A stretch of 64,000 nucleotides of DNA, from positions 155,522,057 through 155,586,056 of the forward strand of contig CM043952.1 of assembly GCA_014529385.2 (NCBI GenBank). Direction: 5' to 3'. The position numbers and the translations under genes were made by a program. This DNA comes from Adiantum capillus-veneris. Taxonomy: Eukaryota > Streptophyta > Polypodiopsida > Polypodiales > Pteridaceae. Of the stretch, positions 48,350-59,418 are shown piece after piece; position 1 is the stretch's first letter; each line of letters opens with the position of its first letter. The notes under the pieces were generated by a model. It ran no database searches, had not been told where the DNA came from, and was given only the letters and a program-made list of their open reading frames with translations.

Positions 48350-49134
48350 ACTATCATTTGTAGGTTCAATAAGCAAGCCCATTTCATTCCTGTGAGGAAG
48401 AAGATAAAGCCAGAACACATGGTCAAGATATTTATGAGCAATATCTTTAAATACCACGGGATGCCTCAGTCAATTGTCAGTGACAGGGATCCATGTATGA
48501 CGAGTCTTTTCTGGAAAGCATTGTTTGAGAACATGGGCACTACGCTAAAGTTCTCTTCTTCGTTTCATCCGAAACTGATGAACAGTCAGAAGAGGCAAAT
48601 TCTACCGTCCTGGATTTGCTCAAATGTTATGTGTCAGAGCACAAGGCAACTTGGGAACACCATCTCCCATTGGTTGAATATGCTTACAATAACACTGTGC
48701 ATACGTCAACACGTAAGGCACCATTTGAGATAGTGGCAGGAGGGAAGAAAGTTCCGCCCATTTTGCAGACTAAGGACAAAATATTTGAGGCAGACAAGTA
48801 TGTGCAAGATATGGATGAAACATATAGGAAGATAAAGATTGCTCTTGAGAAGACTCAGGCTAAGCAAAAGAAAGCTGCTGATCGTCACCGTCGTGAACTT
48901 GTATTTTCACTGGGTGATTGGGTGCTTTTGCGCTTTGAAAAGGCCAGGTTAAGGAAAAGTAAAGGCAAGGAACGTTTGTTTCCTAAGCTCAGTATGCAAT
49001 ATTATGGTCCTTTTCAGATTTCGGAAAAGATCAGCGATGTAGCTTATAGGTTGAAGATACCAGAAGGCTGGAAAATACATAATGCTTTTCATGCCAACCT
49101 TCTAAGACTTCTATGCTTGATATATGTGTCGTAG
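48350..49134 (+). pseudogene. A2 integrase core and C-terminus
   Basis: Continues with HFIPVRKKIKPEHMVKI, the catalytic D in IVSDRD (about 48473) and a damaged E region (HPKLMNSQKRQ; A1 keeps HPQIDGKSEE) caused by a small deletion near 48575. The C-terminal part (YRKIKIALEKTQAKQKKAA, GDWVLLRFEKARL) is intact. It ends at 49134 after NAFHANLLRLLCL, where a 392-bp deletion removed the chromodomain. Confidence 0.9.
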
Positions 49135-49288
49135 CCAAGTTGGTGGGATTGTTTAATCGTCCAACGCTACCTTTCCAAAAGCATGTATACCTTGGATTCC
49201 CATCATAGAATATGTGTGATATCAAGAGATACCGCATGTATTATTGGCATGCAAGCGAGGTCGCTTGCCGTATTTCAAGGGTGGGGTG

Positions 49289-49582
49289 TGTCACCAGGAG
49301 GTGTATTTTTCCTGTTGCCTTCCGTAAATAAGTACTAGATATTTTTATTTATTTTTATTTTTACTTGTTTTCCCCGGAACCCTTGAAAAGGTGCAAGTGG
49401 ACATTGCATGGCCAGTGTGAAACGGCTGCGGCCGAATAGGTTTCTCGCATCGAGAGTCTGGGTCGGTCAGTTTGGGACTGGTCGGGCCAGTTAGCACTGA
49501 ATTCTGATGAGTATGGAAGCTTGTGTGTGCCAAATGAAGTCTGGGCCACTCGGAAAGTCACTTATAATTTTATAAGTCAATG
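49289..49582 (+). repeat. A2 3' LTR, truncated after 294 bp
   Basis: TGTCACCAGGAGG follows the polypurine tract, but the LTR breaks after ATAAGTCAATGGG and continues as family C LTR (TCTTGTCGCCGTCATC). Confidence 0.88.
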
Positions 49583-49968
49583 GGTCTTGTCGCCGTCATC
49601 ATTAATGTCGACATCGTAGTCCCTGATTTTATAGTTTCAGCCCGTCTCGTCGCCGTCATCATTGTCGTCGACATCATCGGCAAGTCCATTGCATCTAGAC
49701 CATTGTACCAGATTTGTGCAATCAATAGCATAGACCTCTCTCGCCATAGAGAGTGGGGCCCTTGGAGGAGGGTTTGACAACATTCTGGTGCCGTATTCTT
49801 CTCTCTCTTTCTCTCAATCTCAGCACCTTCATTGACAATGTTTACCCACTTGTTTGTGATCATTTGCACTCTCTTACTAAAGGAACGGAAGGCTCTCCCT
49901 TCCGTAAGTAAAAGGACCCTTGAGCACAATTCAAAGCACTTGAGCAAAGTTCAACATTCACTTCCACT
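49583..49968 (+). repeat. C3 5' LTR, second piece
   Basis: Family C LTR from the GTCGCCGTCATC triplet zone through CATCTAGACCATTGTACCAG and GGGGCCCTTGGAGGAGGG to CACTTCCACT. The expected end GCACCTTACA is found after the inverted LTR, at 51140-51149. Confidence 0.85.
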
Positions 49969-51139
49969 GGTGCAGCGGAATGAATGTTGTTCTTTCTCAA
50001 GATGAGTGATTCATATTTGCTCAAGGTTCCTTTTAGTTCTTATGGAAGGGAGAGCCTTCCGTTCTTAATGGAGAGTACTATGATCACGAACAAAGTGAGT
50101 GGACACTGTGCGTGCAAGTGTATGAGACTGAGAGATAGAGAGAAGAGAGAGATACGACACCAGAGACGTTGTAAAACCCTCCTCCGAAGGCCCCACTCTC
50201 GTCGGGAGAGTGGTCTACTATTGATTGCACAAATGGGTACAATGATGGTGCATGGACTGATACAACTCGAGGCTATGTCGGTGACGACGACGGGAATGGC
50301 GACACTGACCTAAGGGCTGAAATCTGCAACCTTCTGACTGCTATCCAAAAAACGCTATCTGGTGAAATCTGCTACAATCCAAAACGCTGATTTTGGGGCT
50401 GCTTTCTGATGATCTTTGTCGCTGAAAATCTGCAGGTTTTAGGGCTGAAAACTGAGGTTCTTAAGGACTGAAATCGCTGCTATAGATGGCTGAAAATGCT
50501 GGTTCGACGAGGCTTTACTGCTGAAAAACGCCAGCCAGGAAAGGAGGCGATCTGGTTTGCAAACGCTAGGGCTGCCATCTGGAAACGCTGGGTGTTGGGC
50601 TTTCTTGCGGTGAAGATCTGCTGATGCAAAAACGCCAAGGACTGGGGCTTGCTGGCGATGATGCAAATGCTGAAAACGCTAGGGATGAAGCTAGGAGATG
50701 ATGTCTTTGCTTGGAGGGGAAAACCGCCAAGGTCTTGCTTGAGAAGTTGCCTGCTGAGCTTGGCTCCTGTTGCCTCTTCTGCCATTTAGTGCTAGTCTAG
50801 GTTTGCTTATATACAAACTTACTCAATTTGCCCTACCTACTTTCCAACAAAAGTCACTTAAAAATAATAAGTAAAAAATGTCAAAAATAGGTAAAATAGG
50901 CTAAAAGCACTGGAAAATTCTCATGAAGGATTCTGATGGATTCTGATGGAAATGCTTATGATCATGCTGTGTGCAACCAGAGGATATGCATCTACACTAA
51001 GTGACTGGGCATGCACGGTCTACGAATAGACTCACAAAAGTGCCAGATCACTTCTAGATCTAGACTGATTGGACTGACTGAACCCTTGTCGTGCTGTAGC
51101 TTGTCCACGGACACATAGGGTTGGATGTGTCACGTGACA
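49969..51139 (-). mobile_element. Inverted family C LTR inside C3 5' LTR
   Basis: Reads as a family C LTR on the minus strand, from TGTCACGTGACAC at 51139 down to CCGCTGCACC at 49969, lacking its last few bases. With the preceding forward piece it forms a head-to-head palindrome centred near 49968. It contains CTGAAAACGCTAGG words, complements of the leader repeats. Confidence 0.85.
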
Positions 51140-51149
51140 GCACCTTACA

Positions 51150-51162
51150 TTGGTATCAGAGC
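51150..51162 (+). promoter_or_regulatory. C3 primer binding site
   Basis: TTGGTATCAGAGC directly after CCTTACA; perfect match to the initiator Met tRNA complement. Confidence 0.9.
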
Positions 51163-51599
51163 TTTGGTAGTGTTCTATATCACTCAAGGAAAGTAACCAC
51201 AAGAATTTATTTTTTTTGCTTGTTGCGGTCGCACGTAACCTAAGTCCACTTGGGCATGTCGATTCCTAATAGTGTTTTTGAAGAGTGACAAGTAACCCAA
51301 GAAAGAAGGGCTTGTCCGGCCTCCCCTTGTTTCCTCTTTTCACTCATTGAGAGCGGACCATGCACTTAGCGGCCGGCCAATCGACGTGAGGTGGGAAAAA
51401 GCAACCTTGGTGAGCGCAAGGCCGCTAAGGGGTGCGCGGCCCACAGGAAAGAGTAGTGCTCGGGTAAGAGAAAAGCCTTCTCTAACACAGATTGCAAGCT
51501 AAAGAAAGACCTTAAGAACTCTAGGACTCAAGGATTCAAGATCCCAAGAATCTCAAGAACCCAAGTTCCTCGTGGACTTAAGTACCAAGAACTTAGTGT
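51163..51599 (+). other. C3 leader
   Basis: About 440 bp of non-coding leader shared with C1 (23942-24402), including GCTTGTCCGGCCTCCC and GAGAGCGGACC. No gene. Confidence 0.7.
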
Positions 51600-53424
51600 A
51601 TGGTCATCACCCGAAGCGAAATGGATACTTCATGTGAAGCTGATGAGCATAGAGGTGGCGAAGAAGAATTTTCCCCACCAGGAGGTTTTTCCGACCCTCC
51701 CCCCTCCCCATCTACGCCAAGGATTGCACCAAATCCTATCGAGGCTTTGGTCAAGACGATGATGGACATGATGTTACGACAAGAAACACAACGCGCTACC
51801 TTGGAGCGCGAGCGCGAAGAAAGAAAGGCAGCCTTGGATCGCGAGCGTAAGCAAGAGCGCTTGGCGGCCGAGGAAAGAAAGGCAGCCTTGGATTGCGAGC
51901 GTGAGCAAGAGCGCTTCGCGGCCGAGGAAAGAAAGGCAATCTTGGATCGCGAATGCGAAGAAAGGCAGAATTGGATCGCGAGCGCGAAGAAAGACGGTTA
52001 GCCTTGGAGCGTGAGCGTGAGCGCGAGCAAGAGCGCTTGGCGGCCGAAGACAGAAGGGTAGCCTTGGAGCGTGAGCGTGAGCGTGAGCGTGAGCGTGAGC
52101 GTGAGCGTGAGCGTGAGCGTGAGCGTGAGCGTGAGCGTGCTTGGCGGCCGAAGACAAACGAGCGGCCTTGGAGTTAGAGCGTGAGACGCAGAGAGATCAA
52201 CGCATGCAAGAGTTGGTCCTACAGATACTTACCTCGAAACTCGAGCCGATCAACGATGTTGGTGGTTCATCAAGTAGCACAAGCAGACACTCAGACTCCA
52301 ACAACCCCGTCATAGAGAAGATCACGTTCAATAAGTATGACGGTAAGATGGATGCTAGTGTTTTTCATTCTTAGTTGCATCAATTTAATGCTTATTTTGC
52401 GACAACTAAGAAGACAGGCAATAGCACAGTTTTGATGACAGCCATGTACCTTGCCGGTGATGCCATTAATTGATACCACGCATGGCAAGAGGCACAGTTG
52501 ACCGCGCACCTAGAGGAAGCCAAAGAAGGCGTGCCCCTTTCCTTCAATTGGACCGACTTCCAAGACAAGCTCAAGGCGCGGTTTATGCCACCACAGTACC
52601 TAGCACGGTTGAAAGACGATTAGCGCAGTCTCAAGCAAAATGGTCTGCCAGTTATGTCTTTCTCTAATCGTGTTTTGCAGCTCGGCACCCAATTACGCAA
52701 ATCGGATGATGAGCGCAAGGAGGCATTCCTTTATGGATTGGACAAGTATATCAAGTATGATGTCGAGGTACTCGATCCAATCGATCTCAACAAGGCGGTA
52801 GCGATTACTCTCGCACAGGAGATGAAGCACAATAAGGGGAAGCCTAAGGAGAACAAGTCTTCTCAAAGTACCTCTCAGACTTCTCAGAACGGTAAGAATG
52901 GTAAGAACGGTAACTCTTCTAGCCAATCTTCCACTAGTCTCTCGGAAAAGAACACTCAAAATGAATCTCAGGGTAACACACTTGCTAAACCTAAGCTCAC
53001 CTTAGATGAAAAAGCTACACAAGGAATCATAGGAGGATACATCACGACAGAAGAACGTCATTTATTCAAGGAAGGTCAATGTTATCATTGTCACATCAAG
53101 AGCCATATAAAGAAAACATGTCCTAAGATTGAATCTAACGAATCTAAAGAACCCACAAAACACACATCCTCTGTTAATGCCATTAATAAGAACAGTCATG
53201 TGTCCCAAGTTTCTCATGATCCTATCATTGATGAGTCTCTCATAAGGTGTTATGGTCATGTGAATGGTCAACACATAGTGGTCTTGTTTGATTCTAGTAG
53301 TATGTATGATGTGATTGATGACTCCCTTGTCGAAAGAGCCCGCTTGGAGGTTCGCAAGACATCTCCTTTTGAGGTGTCGGGCTTCGCTCCCGGTATGGAC
53401 TCTCATCACAGGAGAGTGCCTTGA
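51600..53424 (+). pseudogene. C3 gag and protease remnant
   Basis: ATG at 51600 (MVITRSEMDT). The N-terminal part is an Arg/Glu-rich, probably helical region of repeated LDREREERKAA-type units. Frameshifts near 51960 and 52140 follow. The capsid region reads in one frame with stops TAG 52372, TGA 52471 and TAG 52621, through FNWTDFQDKLKARFMPPQYL. After 52654 come a Ser/Asn/Lys-rich linker, a CCHC knuckle (CYHCHIKSHIKKTC, about 53080) and a protease-like VVLFDSSSMYDV (about 53280) where the usual D-S-G is D-S-S. Reading ends at 53424. Typical gypsy gag-protease order, without polymerase. Confidence 0.82.
52060..52139 (+). repeat. (GAGCGT)n hexanucleotide repeat in gag
   Basis: About thirteen GAGCGT units coding (Glu-Arg)n inside the C3 gag N-terminal region. 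Larger units of about 45 bp (GCTTGGCGGCCGAGGAAAG) surround it from 51855. Confidence 0.9.
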
Positions 53425-54525
53425 TGTGTTATTCACGGTTTAACAAGTGTCCTTCCGCAGAAAATTTGTAGCGTCTCCTCTTTCAAGATGTGATATGCTT
53501 CTTGGCCGTCGATGGTTTCGTGGGCATAACCCTCTCATTAATTGCGCGGACAATACTTTCACTTTCAATGCGTAAAGTGACTCTCCCATTGTCATTTGCG
53601 GGGAGAAAGTTGTTTATTCTTCATCTCTCATTTTCAATGTGCAAGCTTCAAAAGAAAAAGGAGAAGGAGACTCTCTCAATCTTTTCTTCTCCAAAGCATG
53701 ACACACATGATTTGCATGATACAGATATGATTATTCACATGCAGATACGATCAATCACGAAGAACCGATCTTGGCTCTCGAGTCGAGATCTAAGGAACCC
53801 ACTCAAGAAGTCTTGTGTATTCAAATGATTAGTCAGCACGCATTGTTCGAGTGTTTCATTCGTGACAGTTTCTTGTATCTTTGTCACCGTCTTATGTGTT
53901 CCCTTTTCATAGGCATGCCGTATTGTACGATGCACATGATTCACTCATAGATGAGCACAGACGTATGGGGATTTCTATCGAAAAGAACGAAAGTTGGCAT
54001 AACAGAGTCTCAGAAAGAGCACAAGAAAATTTTTCCATCAAGCATCGGCATTTTCATTGTGATTTGCCACAATTGATTGATTTAGATCAAAAAGTCAAGA
54101 TTCAACCCCATTTGTTGCGTGTGTTTGGTGAACGGGTTGGCAATCCGTCACTTTGTTCATCTGCATTGCATACACAGCCCTTTAGGAAGCACAGTATTTT
54201 TCCAGTCACTTTACATGGAATGGGTATGTTCATAATTTTGTGTTGGAAGTGGTTTCAGGAATTTTCCTCCTCGAAGATTCTTGAAGAAGGTGGACCTACG
54301 TCCATAGACACGGTTGGACCATTGAAGCAGCGACAGATCACTTTGTCGCTTTCGGGGTGGCCCAAAGAAGCAAGTGTTGCAGACCTTTATGAAGTTCAAG
54401 TATCGCACAACCCACGCATCAAAGTGGGCCGGCGAAGAGTCCTTCCCAGGATTCCAGACGTTGTTGGCAATCTCCCTCAACGCCATACAGTTCGATCCCA
54501 GTACCTCACTTTAAAAAGGAGGGGA
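53425..54525 (+). pseudogene. C3 protease end and chromodomain-like tail; polymerase absent
   Basis: One frame near 53470-53560 reads SRCDMLLGRRWF, a typical end of a gypsy protease. No RT, RNase H or integrase motif follows. At 54384-54470 one frame reads TFMKFKYRTTHASKWAGEES, like the core of a chromodomain and matching C1. The polypurine tract AAAAAGGAGGGGA lies at 54513-54525. Confidence 0.6.
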
Positions 54526-55662
54526 TGTCACGTGCACATCTAACCCTATGTACATGTGGACAAGCTACTTCACGTCTAGGATTCAGGTCAGCTTAGAAAG
54601 TGTTCTAGCACCTTTGTGAGTCTGTTCGCAGCCCGTGCATGTCCAAGCACTTAGAGTAGTTGCATATCCTTTGGTTGCACATAGAATGATCATCAGAATT
54701 ACAGTCAATAGCCATCATGAGCATTTTTCAATGCACCAAACCCATTTTTCACTTATTATTAATAAGTGACTTGTTGAGAAACTGGGTAGGGCAAATTGGC
54801 TAAGTGGATATATAAGAAAAGCTAGCGCTAGCACTTTCTGGCAGAAGAGGCAGCAAAGACCCAGTGTCTGACAGTGCACCTTCTCAGCAAGACCAGGCAA
54901 GACAATCTAGCGTTTTTCAGCCAACAAGACTACCTAGCGTTTTTCAGTAGAATCAGCCCTGGCGTTTTGCAGATTGCAAATCAACCCTGGCGTTAGCAGT
55001 CACAACAGCAAGCCTAGCGTTTTGCAGATTCCCGGTGACAGGATCAGCCCTAGCATCAGCATTTTCAGCTTGCAGCACCTAGACACCACAAATCAAGTCC
55101 CAAACCTTGCAGATCTCACCTTCCGGTCGCAGATCCTCGCAGCGTGGTCAGATCAACCAACGTTTTCAGTTTCAGTCTGCTGTCCACAGATTTCAGCACC
55201 TGCGTTTTCAGCGCATCGGCGTCGCGTCGTTGCCATCGCCGTCCTCACCGACACAAAGTCACAATTCAACAGATACCAGATTTGCAGATTTCAGTCCCTA
55301 GCGTTTTCAAATGTCAGTCCGTCACGGCGCCGTCATCATCGTCGTCGACATCGTCGACAAGTCCATTGCATCTAGACCATTGTACCAGATTTGTGCAATC
55401 AATAGCATAGACCTCTCTCGCCATAGAGAGTGGGGCCCTTGGAGGAGGATTTGACAACATTCTGGTGTCATATTCTTCTCTCTCTGTCTCTCAGTCTCAG
55501 CACCTTCGTTCACAGTGTTTACCCGTTTGTTTGTGATCATTTGTACTCATTCACTAAAGGAAAGGAAGGCTCTCCCTTCCATAAGTAAAAAGAAACCCCT
55601 CAGCACAATTCGGAGCACTCATCTTGAGCAAAGTTCAACGTTCACTTCCGCTGCACCTTACA
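54526..55662 (+). repeat. C3 3' LTR, complete
   Basis: 1137 bp from TGTCACGTGCACATC to GCACCTTACA. Contains the palindrome CACTTATTATTAATAAGTG (about 54750), TATATAAG at 54809-54816 as likely TATA box, repeated CTAGCGTTTTCAG-type words (54905-55310) and a GTC triplet tract (about 55335). Confidence 0.92.
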
Positions 55663-56322
55663 CTTGCATACCCTTAAGGCATAATCTCTTCATCAAGAAC
55701 GAAGATCGGCATCAAATACAGGAAGATCAAAGATCTACTTGCCTTGTATACGAATATGAAAGGAGTTGTAGAAAGGAACCCTCTTCTGCATTCGCATTCA
55801 CATTTAGTGTGCATCCACTTCTGTCGACATCAAACCATTGAATATCTCTCCAAGCACCCTTACCTTCCATCTTCAACCGCAATGATTTTACGACAGGACT
55901 ATTCAGGTGGTAGCACTTACTCGCAAGGCAGAGTCAACATCAAGGCTAATATTCTACGACAGTAGTAAGGTTACCTAGTAACTCGACTAGTCGGTGTTTA
56001 CATCGCAACAGTACTTGCATCCGCAATATCCACAGGTTTGGAGGAGTTTTCAACGGTTATGTATCCATAAGCATCAGAAGTACAAAAATAGTCACAAAGT
56101 GGTGACGGGGCACGCCCGACAGCCTGATGACGTGGCAGATAGGCGCCCGATAGCCTGATGAGGTGGCATGCAAGCAAGCCTGTACGGACGACCGCTTTTT
56201 GCGCTGACCATATTGACGTGGCAGCTGGTAACCCATGGCTTTTGGGAACCCATGGCTTTTAAGTTTATTGCTTTTGGGGCTATGCTTTTAGCACCCCTTG
56301 TATCATAAACAAGTCCCAAGGG
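55663..56322. other. Spacer with a TGACGTGG-bearing LTR scrap
   Basis: No gene seen. Near 56120-56215 it repeats CCTGATGACGTGGCAG-type words and TGTACGGA, as in the array at 41654, so an LTR D fragment lies here. Confidence 0.5.
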
Positions 56323-57464
56323 TGTTAGGTGCAGCGGAATGAATGTTGTATTTTCTCAAGATTAGTGATCTTTATTGCTCAAGGTTCCTTTTAGTTCTTA
56401 GGGAAAGAGAGAGCTTTCCGTCTTGTGGAGAGTGCTATGATCACGAACAAAGTGAGTGGATTGTGCGTGCAAGTGAATGAGACTGAGAGAAGGAGAGAGA
56501 AGAGATACGACACCGAGAGGTTGTAAAACCCTCCTCCGAAGGCCCCACTCTCGTCGGCGAGAGTGGTCTATTCTTTGATTGCACAAAGGTGTACAATGCG
56601 TATGCAATGGACTATGCAACTTGGTCTATGCCGACGACGATGACGGTGACGATGACGACGACGACGACGATGGCTGAAATCTGAGATCTTCTAATCGCTG
56701 AATTTCGGGACTGTTTCGGTGGCTGAAAATGACTGTTTTGGCTGCGTTTTCTTGGCTGAAAAATGAGGTTTCTTAGGGCTGAAAACTGATGGTCTTTACG
56801 GGCTGAATCTGCTACACTTTAGGTGAATAATGCCGGTCTTAATTTGCTGCTGAAATCCAAAAACGCCAGGGCTGAAATTGGTCCTTCTGTCGCCGGGGTT
56901 CTGCAAATGCAAAAACGCTAGGCTGATCTGATGTGTCGTGATGACACCAAAGCTGATCTGCTGTGCACAAATCGCCAAGGCTGATCTGATGCAAAAACGC
57001 TAGGTCTTCTGTGGAGAAAACGCCAGAGTAGTCGCAGGGGTTGGTCTTGCTGAGAAGTTGCCTATTGAGCAAGGTGCTCCTGCTGCCTCTTCTGCCATTT
57101 AGTGCTAACTTGGGTTTGCTTATATAGAAACTTAGCAAAATTGCCCTACCTACTTTTGTTGGAAAGTCACTTAAAAATAATAAGTGAAAATAACCAATAA
57201 ATAGGAAAATAGGCTAAATGCACTGAAAAATTCCCCTAACTGATGCTAATGGATTCTGATGGGAATTCCGATGATCATGTTGTGTGCAACCGGAGGATAT
57301 GCATCTATGCTAAGTGACTGAGCATGCACGGTCTACGAATAGACTCACAAAAGTGCCAGATCACTGCTAATTTAGACTTGACTGAACTGACTGAACCTTG
57401 TTGTGGTGTAGCTTGTCCACGGACACATAGGGTTGGGATGTGTCACGTGACATCCCCTCCTTTT
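56323..57464 (-). mobile_element. Inverted family C LTR with polypurine tract
   Basis: A family C LTR on the minus strand (57452 down to 56323, TGTCACGTGACAC to CCTAACA). Upstream in its own sense lies AAAAGGAGGGGA (57464-57453), the family C polypurine tract, so this is the 3' end of a minus-strand C element whose interior is lost. The LTR B remnant at 57465 abuts it. Confidence 0.85.
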
Positions 57465-58718
57465 CAAACGTTGTGGTTCTTTCCAAGCTGCCCCGCACAA
57501 CCTTGCCTGAATTTTGACTGTTCTGGCCTGATTTCGGCAACATAACTGTACTAGAACCCTTCACGCTCAGTATTCCCACGCATTAAATGATTTTCCCGAT
57601 GCATACGGGTACTTTGCAAAACCTGGCGAGAATCTGCAGCACGCTGAATTCTCTGTTTTCAGCCCCGAAAATGCGCCAGATCACCTGTACAGCGGTCCCC
57701 TTGTGTCCCCGAACCTCCTGGGGGTATTAGGGTCCGTTTAGGGCCAAAACCCTAAACCTGCAAAAATACACAGCAGGCTGTAATTCACTGTTTCGGGCTC
57801 CGTTTCGCGTGCTGGTCGCATCCGTAGCAAGTCCTCGAGCTCCCGCACCTGTAGGGCTACTTGTCCTTTGAATCGGACGAGATTTCTAGCGTGAAACCTC
57901 TCCGAATTCACCTGTACCTGTGGGGGGATTAGCCGCTAGCTAATCCAGTACCTGTGCAAGAGGCTCTTGCCTCGGCAATCGCGCATGAACCCACACAACT
58001 GTACATTGGTCAAACGAATAGCCGACTAGAGGGGCATAACATACTGCCAAAGGGGAGAGAGAGGGCAGTGCGTAGCGTGAAGGGCATCACTCCTGGCACC
58101 GCACTGTGCATAAGAGGGAAAGCAAGCACTCCATAGCTCTTAACCTGTGACAAAAGCTGCAAATGAGCCTCTCCCAGCTTAAAATTCAGCGCCAACTCTC
58201 TCTTGCATTAGAAACTGCACCAGAATGTGCCACTTGGCACATTTACAAGCATTTTCCCGTTTCGGGGTTGCCGCCTAAAAATCTCCCAACCGGTTGCCCA
58301 GTTGACTTCACGGCAGAGCAAGAAAATGTTCCCTTTGTCATTCCGGAGGTAATGACGTCAACACATTTTCAGGTCCCAAAATAGCAGTTCCCTAAATTTT
58401 AGGAGATGCTGCCATTGTATCTGTCTAGGTCATCCGACCCTCTTTGTACACTGCGGCCACATCCAGAACTGAAATGTAGCCTCTGTAGCAAAGGATTCCA
58501 CTTTGGCTAGTCAATGACCCCACTTGGCTAACCATAGTCCTTGTCCAACCTTAGTGCTCTCTTGCCCTCAGGCCTGGACTCCCTCTGGACAGTTCCACAC
58601 TAGCTATGCAATGCAGGGCAGTTAGATTTCCCGAGGGGTGTTTCCAAAAAGTGAAAGTAAATAGATAATAAGAAAGAAATCAACAAAAAGGATAGATAGT
58701 AGTCACACACTGGTGACA
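57465..58718 (-). mobile_element. Inverted solo LTR B3, truncated
   Basis: Starts on the minus strand at 58718 with TGTCACCAGTGTGTG and matches LTR B1 to about its base 1250. The last 225 bp, with the shared GGGGCGCC box, are missing. The hairpin is retained (57926-57946). Its start lies inside gypsy E sequence. Confidence 0.88.
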
Positions 58719-58734
58719 CTCTCCTCTCCCTTTT

Positions 58735-59418
58735 TCTTTCTTAGGCGTGCCTTCTCAAAAGTAAGAGCACCCAATCATCCTCCTTCAATTTCAAGTCGCG
58801 ACGATGGCGATCCGCTGCCTTTTTCTGTCGTTCTTGAGACTCCTGCAAAGTCTTGTGAACCTTGACAGAAGCCGTATCCAAATCTTATGAATATTCATCC
58901 GCTTCCAATATCTAATCTTTCGTGCTCACGAAGGATGGAACCTTCGCAGCACTTTCAACAATCTCACATGGCGTCTTCCCCGTCGAAGAGAGTATCGTGT
59001 TATTATTGGCAAATTCCACCAAAGATAGGTTCTTTTCCCATTGATTCTTCTGATCCGAGATACAAGACTTCAATAAATCTAAAATCACTGAATTGGCAAT
59101 CTCAAATTGCCCGTCAGTCTGCAAGTGGAACGATGACGAGAACTGCAACTGCGTGCCAATGTTCTCCCAAATTGCCTTCCAAAACAAACTCATAAATCTG
59201 GGGTCTCTGTCGGAGACAATCGTCTCAGGCGTGCCATGTAATCGGAAAATCATCGTGATCATTCTGTATTCTCGGGAGATCAAAAAAAATGAAATCCATT
59301 TCAATATTTTCCTAGGGGCGGGTGGGTATGGGTAAAGGCTGTAACAATCCCTGTGCCTTATGCCTGTCAAACTTGACCTTCTAGCATACCAAGCAACTGC
59401 GCACAAACTCTTCCACAT
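58735..59418 (-). pseudogene. Element E integrase
   Basis: Minus-strand frame with HGTPETIVSDRDPRF (about 59225), the E region HLQTDGQFEIANS (about 59115) and EFANNNTILSSTGKTP. The segment before it is shortened, so the first catalytic Asp region is lost. The C-terminal ADRHRRD part continues to about 58735 out of frame. Confidence 0.85.

Larger units (their letters stand above)
43005..49582 (+). mobile_element. Ty3/gypsy chromovirus A2, 3'-truncated
   Basis: Same family as A1. 5' LTR 43005-44339, internal region 44340-49288, and only the first 294 bp of the 3' LTR (49289-49582). The truncation joins directly to a later point of the host C3 LTR, so one deletion removed the 3' LTR end plus host LTR sequence. 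Pol is one frame from 45308 to about 48600, broken by point nonsense changes, whereas A1 is mostly broken by indels. The chromodomain is deleted. Confidence 0.93.
42473..55662 (+). mobile_element. Family C gypsy-derived element C3 with nested gypsy A2
   Basis: 5' LTR pieces 42473-43004, 49583-49968 and 51140-51149, primer site 51150-51162, gag-protease remnant, 3' internal end, polypurine tract and complete 3' LTR (54526-55662). Flanks are cttgt (42468-42472) and cttgc (55663-55667), four of five identical. The 5' LTR hosts gypsy A2 and an inverted LTR C. RT, RNase H and integrase are missing between protease and the 3' end; C1 also lacks them. Confidence 0.82.

Noticed and set aside
52060-52139. 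CRISPR-like array
   Set aside because: Direct hexanucleotide repeat with no spacers, inside a retrotransposon gag.
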